Of a stretch of 64,000 bases of DNA, positions 43,501 through 52,739 are shown in pieces. Each line of letters opens with the position of its first letter. The stretch's first letter is position 1. The notes under the pieces are model-generated. The model was not told the origin of the DNA. It saw only the letters and a program-made list of their open reading frames with translations, and did no database searches. The stretch is from Tetraselmis striata (Eukaryota > Chlorophyta > Chlorodendrophyceae > Chlorodendrales > Chlorodendraceae), in the NCBI GenBank assembly GCA_006384855.1, contig VCJN01003321.1, positions 1 to 64,000 of the forward strand. Direction: 5' to 3'. The position numbers were made by a program, and so were the translations under genes.

Positions 43501-44201
43501 AACATAAAAGAGAAATGGCTACGCGCATATGCTAAAAGCATGTCTGTATCTCTGGTGGCGGTGGTCTTGGTGTGTGCGTATGTGTCAGGAGGGAAAGGGG
43601 GGGGGGGGGGGGGTTCGTTGTGACGTTCCGAATTATTCGACTAAGTGGGAGTAAGCTGTTCTTGCAAACGCCGGCATCCTAGCCCAGGCAGCCGTGCGCG
43701 GTTGTGCGGGCTCCCACTGCTACTCGGGGGAATATCTTATTGCAAAGCCGTTTCACGACGCAAGAATGGAGTCTATCAAAGAGGGTGGTCACTACCGACA
43801 AAACTTCGTGGAGCTGACAAACGCCCTCGGCCGCCGACCGGCCGCAGAGGCCCCGCCTCCCCCCACAGTCCGAGTTGCCCTTCGACAAGTGCAGTCGGCC
43901 CGCTGACCTGACTCTACTCCATGAATAATCCCATCCCAGTGAACTAGTGGTCATTTTAAACGCCGAAACAATCTGGTCCCAGCGAATGGCAGAGGCAGCT
44001 CACCATGTCCAGCTGGCGATAAGTTACGGCAAAGTGGATGGGTGCGCCTGCGCCGTTGTTTTGCGTAAGGAAGTACGGGTCGGTGGCCATGATGCTCGCC
44101 AGCTTCTCGGGGTCGCCGGTCCTGACACAGGTGTAGAAAGCGAACGGCTGATTCTTAGGGGTCGGTGGGTACCGACCCGTACCGGTCATGTCCCGTGGCA
44201 T
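40581..44201 (-). CDS. Malonyl-CoA:ACP transacylase with N-terminal ankyrin exons (predicted fusion)
   Basis: Eleven minus-strand exons join in phase: 44201-44004, 43183-43058, 42893-42741, 42547-42445, 42317-42226, 42060-41908, 41774-41571, 41482-41294, 41204-41154, 41018-40947 and 40844-40581 (534 residues). Residues 1-224 hold two or three ankyrin repeats (GAPIHFAVTYRQLDM; RGWTPLHRAAHLAQ; LLSRGADPS), then a conserved-looking CWWTLYDYGLDTVKKW stretch and a basic helix. Residues 225-534 are FabD/MCAT: FVFPGQGSQ oxyanion loop, nucleophile Ser320 in GLSLGEY, catalytic His434 in GAFHTPLM, and YSNVTG. MCAT moves malonyl from CoA to ACP in plastid fatty-acid synthesis. The transacylase exons have no ATG of their own before the GQGSQ motif. 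No clear transit peptide is seen at 44201, so an upstream exon is possible. Two separate genes remain an alternative. Confidence 0.8.
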
Positions 44202-44868
44202 CTTCGAAGTTGGACGGGTTGGTCAGGAGTGAGTAGCGTCTCCAGGGGACTGCGTCGCGGGCGCAGCGCTGCGGTGACAGCAGCTGGAGGCGCGCTGGGA
44301 TAAAATGGGCTGAGCGAACTGTTTGCTGACGCAGAGCGGGATGATTAGACAGACGAGGTTCCGAGTTCCGAGCCGAGTCCCAGGGCAAGGTGAGGCTGTT
44401 TGTTGTCTAGAAACTGATGAAGGCGTTTCGGACTTCAGTGCGGAACTTCGCGGAAGGCGTGGCGTTGCGTGTGGCGAAACACCGCCTTATTTATTCAGCG
44501 GTGACGCTTCGGATACCGCGGCTCCCCAGGTCTATTGATCATCCGACGCTGCCATCTACTAGTCGCTATATAAATAATGGCGGTACTGTCAATCTGCTAG
44601 CTACTCGTACCTGTAGCGGCCACCGTCCGATCTGCAGATGCTGTTATTGTTGATGATATGATGAGCCTTGCTCCTGCGCGCGCGTAGCGACTGGTTTTAA
44701 TTACAAAAGCGTAGCGACTGGTACCTGTCTACCAGTAGTCCTGATAAATAATAAGGTTACTACGGGCATGTCGGTACGGGTACTGGTAATCCTTATACAT
44801 ATATTTTATTTTTTTAAACTACTGTACGGTACCAGCAGTACTAACGTCCGGGGCCGGCGTTTTCGAAT
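44202..44868. other. Upstream of the ankyrin-transacylase gene; no gene seen
   Basis: A minus-strand frame at 44388-44155 (Arg/Ser-rich, in another frame from the predicted start) could be a missed first exon with a targeting peptide. From 44560 the sequence is rich in GTAC and TAGCGACT motifs. Confidence 0.4.
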
Positions 44869-44893
44869 TTCAAAGTTGAGTCTGGTTTTGCCA
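44869..44893 (-). repeat. B2 repeat of YR copy 4
   Basis: 25 bp beginning TGGCAAAACC and ending ACTTTGAA on the minus strand. Identical to B1 at 45174-45198. It forms the outer right end of the element. Confidence 0.9.
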
Positions 44894-44986
44894 AAAAGGT
44901 CGCGCAGGCTGTTTTACACGGTCAAGAGCCGAAATTGGCAGGAAGGTTTAGCGAAAAGCGTGGAGGGAAAACGGAGTCAGGGGGGG

Positions 44987-45173
44987 CGCTGCGTGGAACG
45001 CAGCGAAAACTGGAAGATGGCAGGCTCAGCTGTTCTGGCTGCTTTTATGTCTACTCGTGCTGCACCCAACAAGGGCGCAACAACAGTTACTAGTTCCCGT
45101 ACCACTGCGCAGCACTTGTAGCTGAAAAGCGGTTAGGTCAAGGATGGAAACCCCATAAACTAGTTTAGATCAT
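44987..45173 (-). repeat. A2 repeat of YR copy 4
   Basis: 187 bp, starting ATGATCTAAACTAGT on the minus strand and ending in a short palindrome CGCTGCGT...ACGCAGCG. It directly abuts B1. It matches A1 (47902-48088) and the A repeats of copies 2 and 3. Confidence 0.9.
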
Positions 45174-45198
45174 TTCAAAGTTGAGTCTGGTTTTGCCA
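45174..45198 (-). repeat. B1 repeat of YR copy 4
   Basis: 25 bp identical to B2, ending the internal region about 50 bp past the recombinase stop. The B1-A2 join (TTTGAA|ATGATC) is the sequence a circular intermediate would carry. Confidence 0.9.
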
Positions 45199-45251
45199 GT
45201 CTTGAGCGAACGGAGAGAGCGGGGGATTGACGGAGAAGGGGTAGCGCCAAG

Positions 45252-46877
45252 TCATGAAGGAGGCACTGGGAAGGCCACCGCTGCGGAGTCCTGTTGGACT
45301 TGGAAGTGGCGGAGAGGGGCGATGTGTCCAAAGAAGAACCACGCGCCAGGAGAAGGAAGAACGTTGGGGTCGATGTAGTCCAGAACGACATCAGAGTTAG
45401 TGGCCCAACCGCCCTGGTAGCGGATGTGGGACAGTGGCGCTCCAATGGCGTTTGCTGCAGAGGCTGCGCCCTTGCGTAGACTGTGTGAAGTCCAGGAAGT
45501 GCCAGCAGGGGGGGCAGCGTTGACTAGGCTGACTGCTGTAGACAACCAGTCTGACATCGTAGTAGCAGTCCAAGGTTTCGACTGCTCAGCCACATTGACA
45601 GCCCAGAAGTTGGAGGTAGCCAAGCCAACAGTAACCAGGGGGACAGACTGGACGTTGTCGATGAAGTAGCGCAAGAGGCATGCCACTCGAGGGTGCTCGG
45701 ACACTGGAAGGAGAAGTACGCGCAGGTCGTCAGGTCCCCGCCGGCCGGCGCGACCCTTCTCGCGGTAGATCTGCAAGGTGATGTTGTAGGTGTCGACATG
45801 CACATCTTGCACTCGACAGGAGACGCCAGTAAGGCCCCTGGCAAAGAACAGGAAGTTGACAACCGAGGCCAAGAGGGCTCGGTAGTCGAGGTGGGACTCT
45901 GGGTAAGGAGCAGACACAATTAGCTCGGCCTTTGAGACGAAGCGGTAAGCTACATCCGCAGGCAGAGGGACACGCAAAGGGGCAGCGTCCAGTCGACGCT
46001 GACGTAACATTAACCCACGTCTTGCCGAAGTGAGGTGTAGGCTGTCCTTGGCGATCGGGACGAGGTTGTGCAGCTCGAAGAAGGTGTTGATGGCAGACAG
46101 ATAGGGCTGCAGCGACTTAGCTGCGATATGCCCTCGCTCCCCGATCCAGGCAACGTACCGAACAACAGTAGCAGTAGTCGCCTCTAGCGGGCTGATGTTC
46201 TCGGAGTCGTGGCAGAACTCAGCGAACTGAGCCAACCTGCCGGCGTAGCTCTTGAGGGTCTGAGCGCTGAGGGAGCTGGAGAGCAGGTCGAGCGTCCGCT
46301 GGCCTAGCTCGTCTGAGCCGAACGCGTCCTGTAGTCGGGATCGCAGTGACGCAGCCCACGGAGCGATAGCTGCGGGCTCGTCGATTACGTAAGTGCGTCG
46401 TTTTACTGACAGAGTGCCACCGGGACGGCTACTGTTCGCAAAGTACTCGGCAGCAGCGGTTAGGTTCCCGGCGGTTGGCCGGTAGTTGCTGGACGGGTTT
46501 GCAGTAGCTTCAGTACGGGTTTGCGGGGCTAGGTTCAGGTAGGAGGGCCGCCCCGCGCGCCCTTCGCGCTCATAGCGCCTGTCCCGTGCGTAACGTACAC
46601 GCGCGAAACTTGGTCGTTGCGAACCGGTTGTAACTCGTAGTGTAACAACCGACGAACGCAGAGATGGGGTTGTAAGAAAGGCGGATGGTTGAGCCGCCAT
46701 GTGCAGGTGTGCGGATGGTTGAGCCGCACTCGGCTGTAGCTGTAAGAAGCGCCGCACCGAGGAAGGTCTAAATGAAGTCTGTAAGGTGGGGGGGTCAGGT
46801 CCTGACACAGGGCGCTCATCCCGTCGTTGAGCTGCAAGGGTGCGCCTTGCGGCGGTCACCGAAAGGTGGCCTCGCAA
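45252..46877 (-). CDS. Tyrosine recombinase (copy 4)
   Basis: 541 codons, nearly identical to copy 2 (for example a G to E change in TRT[G/E]ATANPSS). All motifs are intact: TLKSYAGRL, RGLTGVSCR, HSLRKGAASAAN, GGWATNSD and LDYIDP. It is in frame with the ORF1 UGA upstream and opens with TTG, not ATG. With a complete repeat set, this is the copy most likely to be mobile, apart from the damaged ORF1. Confidence 0.87.
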   Translation of the reverse strand: MRGHLSVTAARRTLAAQRRDERPVSGPDPPTLQTSFRPSSVRRFLQLQPSAAQPSAHLHMAAQPSAFLTTPSLRSSVVTLRVTTGSQRPSFARVRYARDRRYEREGRAGRPSYLNLAPQTRTEATANPSSNYRPTAGNLTAAAEYFANSSRPGGTLSVKRRTYVIDEPAAIAPWAASLRSRLQDAFGSDELGQRTLDLLSSSLSAQTLKSYAGRLAQFAEFCHDSENISPLEATTATVVRYVAWIGERGHIAAKSLQPYLSAINTFFELHNLVPIAKDSLHLTSARRGLMLRQRRLDAAPLRVPLPADVAYRFVSKAELIVSAPYPESHLDYRALLASVVNFLFFARGLTGVSCRVQDVHVDTYNITLQIYREKGRAGRRGPDDLRVLLLPVSEHPRVACLLRYFIDNVQSVPLVTVGLATSNFWAVNVAEQSKPWTATTMSDWLSTAVSLVNAAPPAGTSWTSHSLRKGAASAANAIGAPLSHIRYQGGWATNSDVVLDYIDPNVLPSPGAWFFFGHIAPLRHFQVQQDSAAVAFPVPPS

Positions 46878-47821
46878 GGCTCCTGCAGCTCCGACGAACG
46901 GCGCCCCACACCGTCACTCGTGCTCACCTTCGCGGCCACGTCCACGTCCGCCGCCACGTCCTCGCCCACGCCCGCGACCTGCAGCTGCAGCCGCCACTCG
47001 AGAAGTAGCGGTCGCCTTGGCGCTGCTGGCAACGGTCGCCTCGAAAACACGACGCTCGTAGTCCCGCATGAGGTCCCCAAAGATCGCGGAACCAGATGCT
47101 CCGAAGCAGGCTGAAAATGCTGAGCTCGCAGCACATCCAGAACACCTTGGTCACCGTGCACACGCTTGATCTCATTGAGCTTCCGTAGGAAGGCCAAACG
47201 AAACCGAAACGCCTTGTCGATGGCCTCGGCGTGGTTCCGGGCTCTCGCGAGGTAGGGGGTGAAGTCCTGGTTGCTGGAAGGGACGTAGGGCAGTAGCTCG
47301 TCGAGCGCCACGAAAAGGGCGGCCATGTGGGCCCCGAAACACGACATCCACAAGTACTCCTCCTGGGCCGGCAGACGCCGGTCATCCTGCTTGAGGTACT
47401 CGTTCGTTAGGTCGGTGCTCAAAGGGAAAAGTCCAGGCACTCGGCTGACCGGTCGAACGGCCTCGTAACCAGACTCTGCTCTCTGCAGTAGCTCTGGCAC
47501 CGCGAGGTAATCATCCTCGGCACTCACGGATTTTGCTCCGACACGGCCGCTCTGGGCTAGCTCTAGCAAGTCGGGGCGCTCTGCGGCTCCCCCGCTGCCT
47601 GTCGGCTGTCTCGCGAAGCGCTGCCCTGAGCCGGAGCCATGTGCCCCTTCTCCATCAACAACGCGATCACGAGCCGTCAATTGTGCCACAGCTGTAGCCA
47701 GCTCTCGCAGTAATGAAGACTGGGCCCTCATATCTGCGTTCAGCGACTGCAGCGTCGGCTCAGCGACGGGTTCTTCTCCATCTGACATAGTAACGCACGG
47801 ACGTACGGACGAGAATATCAC
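46856..47821 (-). pseudogene. ORF1 with 1-nt deletion (copy 4)
   Basis: Identical in plan to copy 2 ORF1 up to about residue 244 (PASEHL). There, near 47092, the plus strand reads GGAACCAG instead of GGAACCCAG of copy 2. The lost base shifts the frame, replacing the RG-rich tail with an unrelated sequence and running past the UGA-CGG site. An assembly error in a homopolymer CCC is possible. Confidence 0.75.
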
Positions 47822-47901
47822 ACTCGGGTGGCGAGCCGGGTGTGGTCTTGAACAACCTGGGGTGACCTTGCTCGCAACGGGTTACGAGACAGTTTTTACA
47901 T

Positions 47902-48088
47902 CGCTGCGTGGAACGCAGCGAAAACTGGAAGATGGCAGGCTCAGCTGTTCTGGCTGCTTTTATGTCTACTCGTGCTGCACCCAACAAGGGCGCAACAACA
48001 GTTACTAGTTCCCGTACCACTGCGCAGCACTTGTAGCTGAAAAGCGGTTAGGTCAAGGATGGAAACCCCATACACTAGTTTAGATCAT
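47902..48088 (-). repeat. A1 repeat of YR copy 4
   Basis: 187-bp outer left repeat of the element; its one noticed difference from A2 is TACACTAG versus TAAACTAG. A probable promoter/leader function upstream of ORF1 is inference. It includes a TATAAAA-like stretch in copy 3 (about 29905). Confidence 0.85.
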
Positions 48089-48299
48089 AACCGGCCCTGC
48101 CAGGCGCTGCGGGGCACCGCGGCACAGCAGCCCGCACCGCCCGCCATCATCGTTGTACGAGTACGTAACGACTACTCTTGCCCGATTGTCTCGGACAATA
48201 CACGATACGCTCCAGGATTAGCGACGTAACATCGAAGAATTCCAATCTTGGAATAGTCTCCGGAGGACATTACCCGCTATATGACGGTGAAATAAACTT

Positions 48300-49292
48300 A
48301 ATTAGGCCTGTATGACTCGCGCTACGGGACATCCTCTACCGGTAGACTGCTCTACCGCCGTAATTTCTACATGCACAGCGCGCCACGTCGCAAAAAGCAG
48401 ATGGCGGCTAGCCAATCACCATGTAGTATTTTCACTTTTTCAGTTCCTTTTTGAGCCCTCAGAGCGGTTTGACACGGGAACAACTCTTCCGGTCATACTA
48501 GCCGCTACCGCCCTACCGAGCATCGCGGGACCAGCCGCACTTGTTGCTCGGTCTCCTGGGCTCAAGTCAGTAGTTGAGCGTTGTCCGCCCGCGACATGAG
48601 ATCCAAAGGGGGACGGGTCGGCGAGGCCAGCGGGGCGATGCTCTTCCGGTCGAAACACGCTAATAGGAGGCAGCGCCCCGCTGGGCGCACCGGATGGCGA
48701 GACGTGCCGCTGGAACAACGGCATTGCGCCCGCCGGCGCCCACGGCGCCCGAAACGCCGAGTTGGCACCATTGCCGAGGCGCACTGTCTGCGGGAGAACG
48801 GGCAGTGGCCTTCCGGATGCGAACAGGCCAAGGGGATAGGCATGATTCAAACGACTACGGGGCGAGATCGGCCAGGTGGAGACAGAGGACACGCTTGACT
48901 GGCCGCTTGACCGGCCGCCCGTGGCTCCTTGCTCCTCACGGCCATGGCGATTCCGGGCGCGCAGCCATGGCCGTGAGGCGTGGAATCCGTGTACCGCCCG
49001 CGCGAAGTCTCGGTGGGACTACAGGGAGCGGCGGGCGAGGGGTAGCGCAATGAAGGTGGATTTGCCAGCCGGCGATAGGGTGCCGCGTTCGAAATAGAGC
49101 GGTGGAGCGGTAGAGCGGGGGTGGCATCGGTAGCTACCCTACCGCCGAAATGCTAGACCGGTCTACCGCTCCAGGGGTGACCGCTGTACGGCCAAATTGC
49201 ACTGTTTGCGACGTGGCGCGCTGTGCGTGTAGAAACTACGGCGATAGAGCGGTCTACCGGTAGAGCACGTCCCGTGTCATACATGCCTTATT
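48300..49292. mobile_element. ~1-kb non-coding element with ~95-bp terminal inverted repeats
   Basis: The left end (48300-48395: AATTAGGCCTGTATGACTCG..., CTCTACCGGTAGAC..., GCGCGCCACGTCGCAAA) is an imperfect inverted copy of the right end (49196-49292). There is no transposase. The interior has more GCTCTACCG / CGGTAGAGC motifs and a GC-rich, frame-poor core. It fits a MITE-like or fold-back DNA transposon. No clear target-site duplication was identified, and the superfamily is unknown. Confidence 0.75.
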
Positions 49293-49369
49293 CGCGAATA
49301 AAAATCGCGAGATACCAGAACTCGTACCAAAACGGTAACTCTTTGGGTAATCGAATATCAGGTCCGCCA

Positions 49370-49622
49370 TTTCCTTGTCTTCTCGGTTGAGCGCTCATCT
49401 CTTATCCGAGCAGAAGCCCCGGGTTCGATTCATGGTCGATGTATTTCGGCAATAGTCGCTATCGGCCCGGCGTGTCCCGGTTTTACCGTGTTCATGCACT
49501 AGCCCTTATTGGGGGTTCGAATGAGGCCATGGTCTAAGGGTTGTGCCAGACCTACGACTGCAATTGGCGCAACATGTGAAATGGGGCAGCGTCGGCCGAT
49601 GTCCCGTGGCCTTACTTTTACT
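49370..49622 (+). mobile_element. tRNA-derived SINE, copy 2
   Basis: Aligned along its length with copy 1 (12879-13134). It has an A-box-like TCTCGGTTGAGCGC (about 49381-49394), a B box GGGTTCGATTC (49421-49431), the shared body (ATTTCGGCAATA, CCCGGCGTGTCCCGG, GTTCGAATGAGGC, CCAGACCTACGACTGCA) and a TTACTTTTACTT tail. It is more diverged, with small insertions, and no flanking duplication was recognised, so it is the older copy. Confidence 0.8.
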
Positions 49623-49853
49623 TCCAGCGACTATCACCACGAGATTCCGGATGGAGTAAGTTCTAGTTCGCAGGCATGCGTGAAACTGATATGAGAATTC
49701 ATGGATCAATCAGATACGCGGCAGCAAATTATTGCGCGGATCCGAAACAAAAAGGGTTGTTCGCGAATAAATTACAGACATTATTCTGTATTATGTTGTA
49801 TTACCGATGTGACTTCTACCCCGTGTAGTAGTAGCGTAAGGGGTAGCCACGGT

Positions 49854-51832
49854 CATTATCTAAACATGTTTACGGGGTTTCCCAACAATTTCACTGTCAA
49901 AGTGCGACCCGTACGGTATGTTGGTGGTTTCAACCGCCGGTTAAGTTACTTTCGTGGGCTCCGGCGCAGTGGAGAAACCCCTCGCAGTAGTCAACTCTTG
50001 AGATTAGGTGACGAGGCGGACGCGCTCGGTACCATAATGCATGACCGCTACTCGTCACGGCTGTCAACGACGGCAACTATGCATAATGCACCAAATCGGC
50101 GCGGACGGCGGAGGACGTCCGTGTCGTCAGGATGGCCGTTTGCCATCATGCAAGACACTTCACCCCGGTATACGGTCCTCGCAGCAGGGCGTCGTGGCAT
50201 CGAAGATCGTTACACGTTGTTATTCTTCGAAACTACCCGAGTTACGGGGATGGCGCAGCTCATGCGCATGTGTTTTGAGAGGGCTCGCTGCCGCCCTCGT
50301 CCTACCCGTGGCGCAGCAACGTTTGTTGTGGTTGTAGTGGGAAGCGTCTGCGCGGCTGTGTCGGCGCATCTCCGACGCTTCCTACTACGTACAATAACGT
50401 CGCCGTCACAAGGACCACGACAACCTGCGGCTGCCCGCCGGGGGGGGGGGGGGGGGGGGGCTCTACCACGGCTTGGCGTGCTCGACGTCTCGTGGTGACA
50501 GTAATAACTCATGTCCGACTCCGGGTTTGTAAACTCGGCGGCCGTAGCTGGTGCAGGAGCGGCGCCCGCCTAATCATTACCCCGTCCCGACAACTTTGGC
50601 ATCGTTACGGGCCGGCGTACGCTATCAGAGCCTCTACATACGCCGGGCAACCCTTTCCGGCGTCATGACATCCCACATTTGACAAGCAACTTGCCCGCCG
50701 GGGGGCAGCTCCGCCACGTAACGCGACCTATATGCATTTCGTGGCGTCATCGTAGGTCTGCGATTTGTGAGATGATCGGCGGCCATCGCTGGTGCATCAG
50801 CAACGGCGGCCGCCTCGTCACACTCATCCGCGATGCGAGACCCGCGCCGACAACTTACCGAGTCGGCGGGTCTTTTGCGACGTCGCCGACAACCGACCCC
50901 AACACACATAAGGACATGTACGGCACGACCGCACTGAGTCCCACGTGCCCGCGCCCCGATGCGTTCTGTGTTTCATGTGCCGCCCCTCGTGCGAGGCGGC
51001 GGGGCGACCACTGATGGTGATGGCAGCGGCCGTACACCGCCGTCGTCGCGCGGGGTTATTATGTGTCCACCCCTCGTAATGTACACCGCCGGTACATGGG
51101 CAGAGTTACCGTCGCGTTGCGTACATCGTACCGTACTTCACCTGCATGTACGCGGCGCGCTCGCGCGCAGCTCGTACTCGTCCTATTTGCGCCGCTCTGT
51201 TGGGCACACCCAGCCTGCATGATCCTTCTAGCCTACAACTCCGGTTCGTGTCGCACGCCAAACGCCGAACGCACGCCGTAGTGTCGCACGCCGCCACGTG
51301 TCTGGCCTTTATGTCGCGCCGGCGCTTGCATGCGCCGTCAACATCTCCCATCCGCGTCTGTTCTGCGCATGTGCCTCGATCGAGGTGTTCCTAACCTCTC
51401 GGCACGAGACCCCTCTACAACTCAAGACATCTTCCGCCTTCGTATGGTAGTCGGCACGCCTGCCGTCTGCCCACGCTCGCAATCGTGAACGACCGCGTGT
51501 AACTGGCAAAACCGGACTCGATTGCATGCATGTTTGAAATGATCTAAACATGTTTATGGGGTCTCCCAACGATTTCATTGTCCAAGTGCGACCCGTACGG
51601 TCTGTTGGTGGTTTCAACCGGTTAACTTACCGGCACATCATGTTTCATTACGGGCTGCCGCATCGCCCCCGAGCCCTGCGCTTCCGGCCGGGGAGATGAT
51701 TAGGACAACTACCACCAGCTCGCATGCCATCTTTTCGCGGAGCCTTCCTAGCCATATAAAACGGCGCTTCTTCCGTGTAGAACAGCCTCTGCACCCATTT
51801 TGGCAAAACCAGGCTCGATTGCATGTTTGAAA
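49854..51832 (+). mobile_element. Non-autonomous relative of the YR element (split repeats, no ORF)
   Basis: It shows the same order of ends as the coding family but a diverged sequence. A1 (about 49854-49957, TATCTAAACATGTTTACGGG...) and A2 (about 51539-51641, GATCTAAACATGTTTATGGG...) are direct repeats. B1 (51504-51538) and B2 (51801-51832) both begin TGGCAAAACC and end TGTTTGAAAT. The A2-B2 linker shares GAACAGCCT and TTTTCGC stretches with the family linker. The ~1.55-kb interior has no recombinase. One 265-codon frame (49701-50498) overlaps the left end and a G tract and has no domain. This resembles Chlamydomonas TOC1-type non-autonomous elements in plan. Confidence 0.78.
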
Positions 51833-52739
51833 TATGGGGCGTCGCTGGCCATACCCTGTAAGGAGGAGGATTGGGGCCTATTGGCCATGTTAAGGACATT
51901 CTCAACTGTATCTAAGCTAGGTTTAGCATGATGGTCTTCCCGACCCTGGATATGGGAACGTATCTCTAGGGCTATCTGCCACAAGTCGTACGGCCTGATT
52001 TGTCGACCGGACGGTTATATTCCAGCCGATCTTAGGTGGGTGGGTCGTGCATAAAAAAAAACGTCGGCTCCCAGTGTTTGGCCACACCGGTGCCGCTCTC
52101 ACATCGGCAGTCCCGCCCGCTTCCACTGTATGGCGTCGTTGGGCGCAACCATGAGCGCCACCGACAGTCAGTTTATTCTCATAATCCTTACCATCAGCCT
52201 TACAAACGCTCGGGGCATCTAGGTTACGGGGCGATGAGCGGCTGGGGGACGGGCATCGATAGGTATCGGCGGTCGGTGGGCGGTTCGTGATGTCCTGAAG
52301 AGGTGGGCGGGGGTCGGCGGCAAGACGTGCGACAACTGTTGCGCCGCGACGTCTGGTTGCCTTGGGCTTCACAGCCTTGCTGAATGCCCCCCTGGCTGCT
52401 GCCTGAAGTGTTGATGTCGCTGCCCTATCTGCTTGAGGGCGGGCTGTCTCGACGGCCTGCCGGGCTGAGTCAACATGTGCATGTGCAGCCTCGCACGCGA
52501 CGGCAGGATCAACTTGCGGTCTTCGGCGCCGCCTTGCTGGTGCGTCCGGACCAGCGCCCCCTTCGCCCTCCTCTTGAACTTCACCCTCCTCGTCCTCCTC
52601 GCCATCTTGTTCCTCCTCCTCCTCCTCTACCTGCATGTCCAACGATGCAGCCTGAAGGCGTTTCAGCTACTCCTCTGCCTTGTCGACGCAGGCACTGATA
52701 TGAAGGGGTGCAGTGAGCGCCTCGTTGCACGCGTTTTAG
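51833..52739. other. Possible 3' part of transposase element; no clear gene
   Basis: A 239-codon minus-strand frame (52642-51923) begins with an acidic Glu-rich stretch and may be the decayed C-terminal tail of the transposase upstream, read in a shifted frame. It has no domain. No terminal inverted repeats were recognised. Confidence 0.35.

Larger units (their letters stand above)
44869..48088 (-). mobile_element. YR element, copy 4 (complete A1-ORFs-B1-A2-B2)
   Basis: This is the reference copy, 3220 bp on the minus strand. It has A1 (48088-47902), ORF1, recombinase, B1 (45198-45174), A2 (45173-44987), a ~93-bp linker and B2 (44893-44869). A1 and A2 are both 187 bp with one difference noticed; B1 and B2 are 25 bp and identical. 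This is the split-direct-repeat plan of Ngaro/PAT/TOC elements, but only ORF1 and recombinase lie between the repeats. The recombinase is intact; ORF1 has a 1-nt deletion. Confidence 0.93.
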
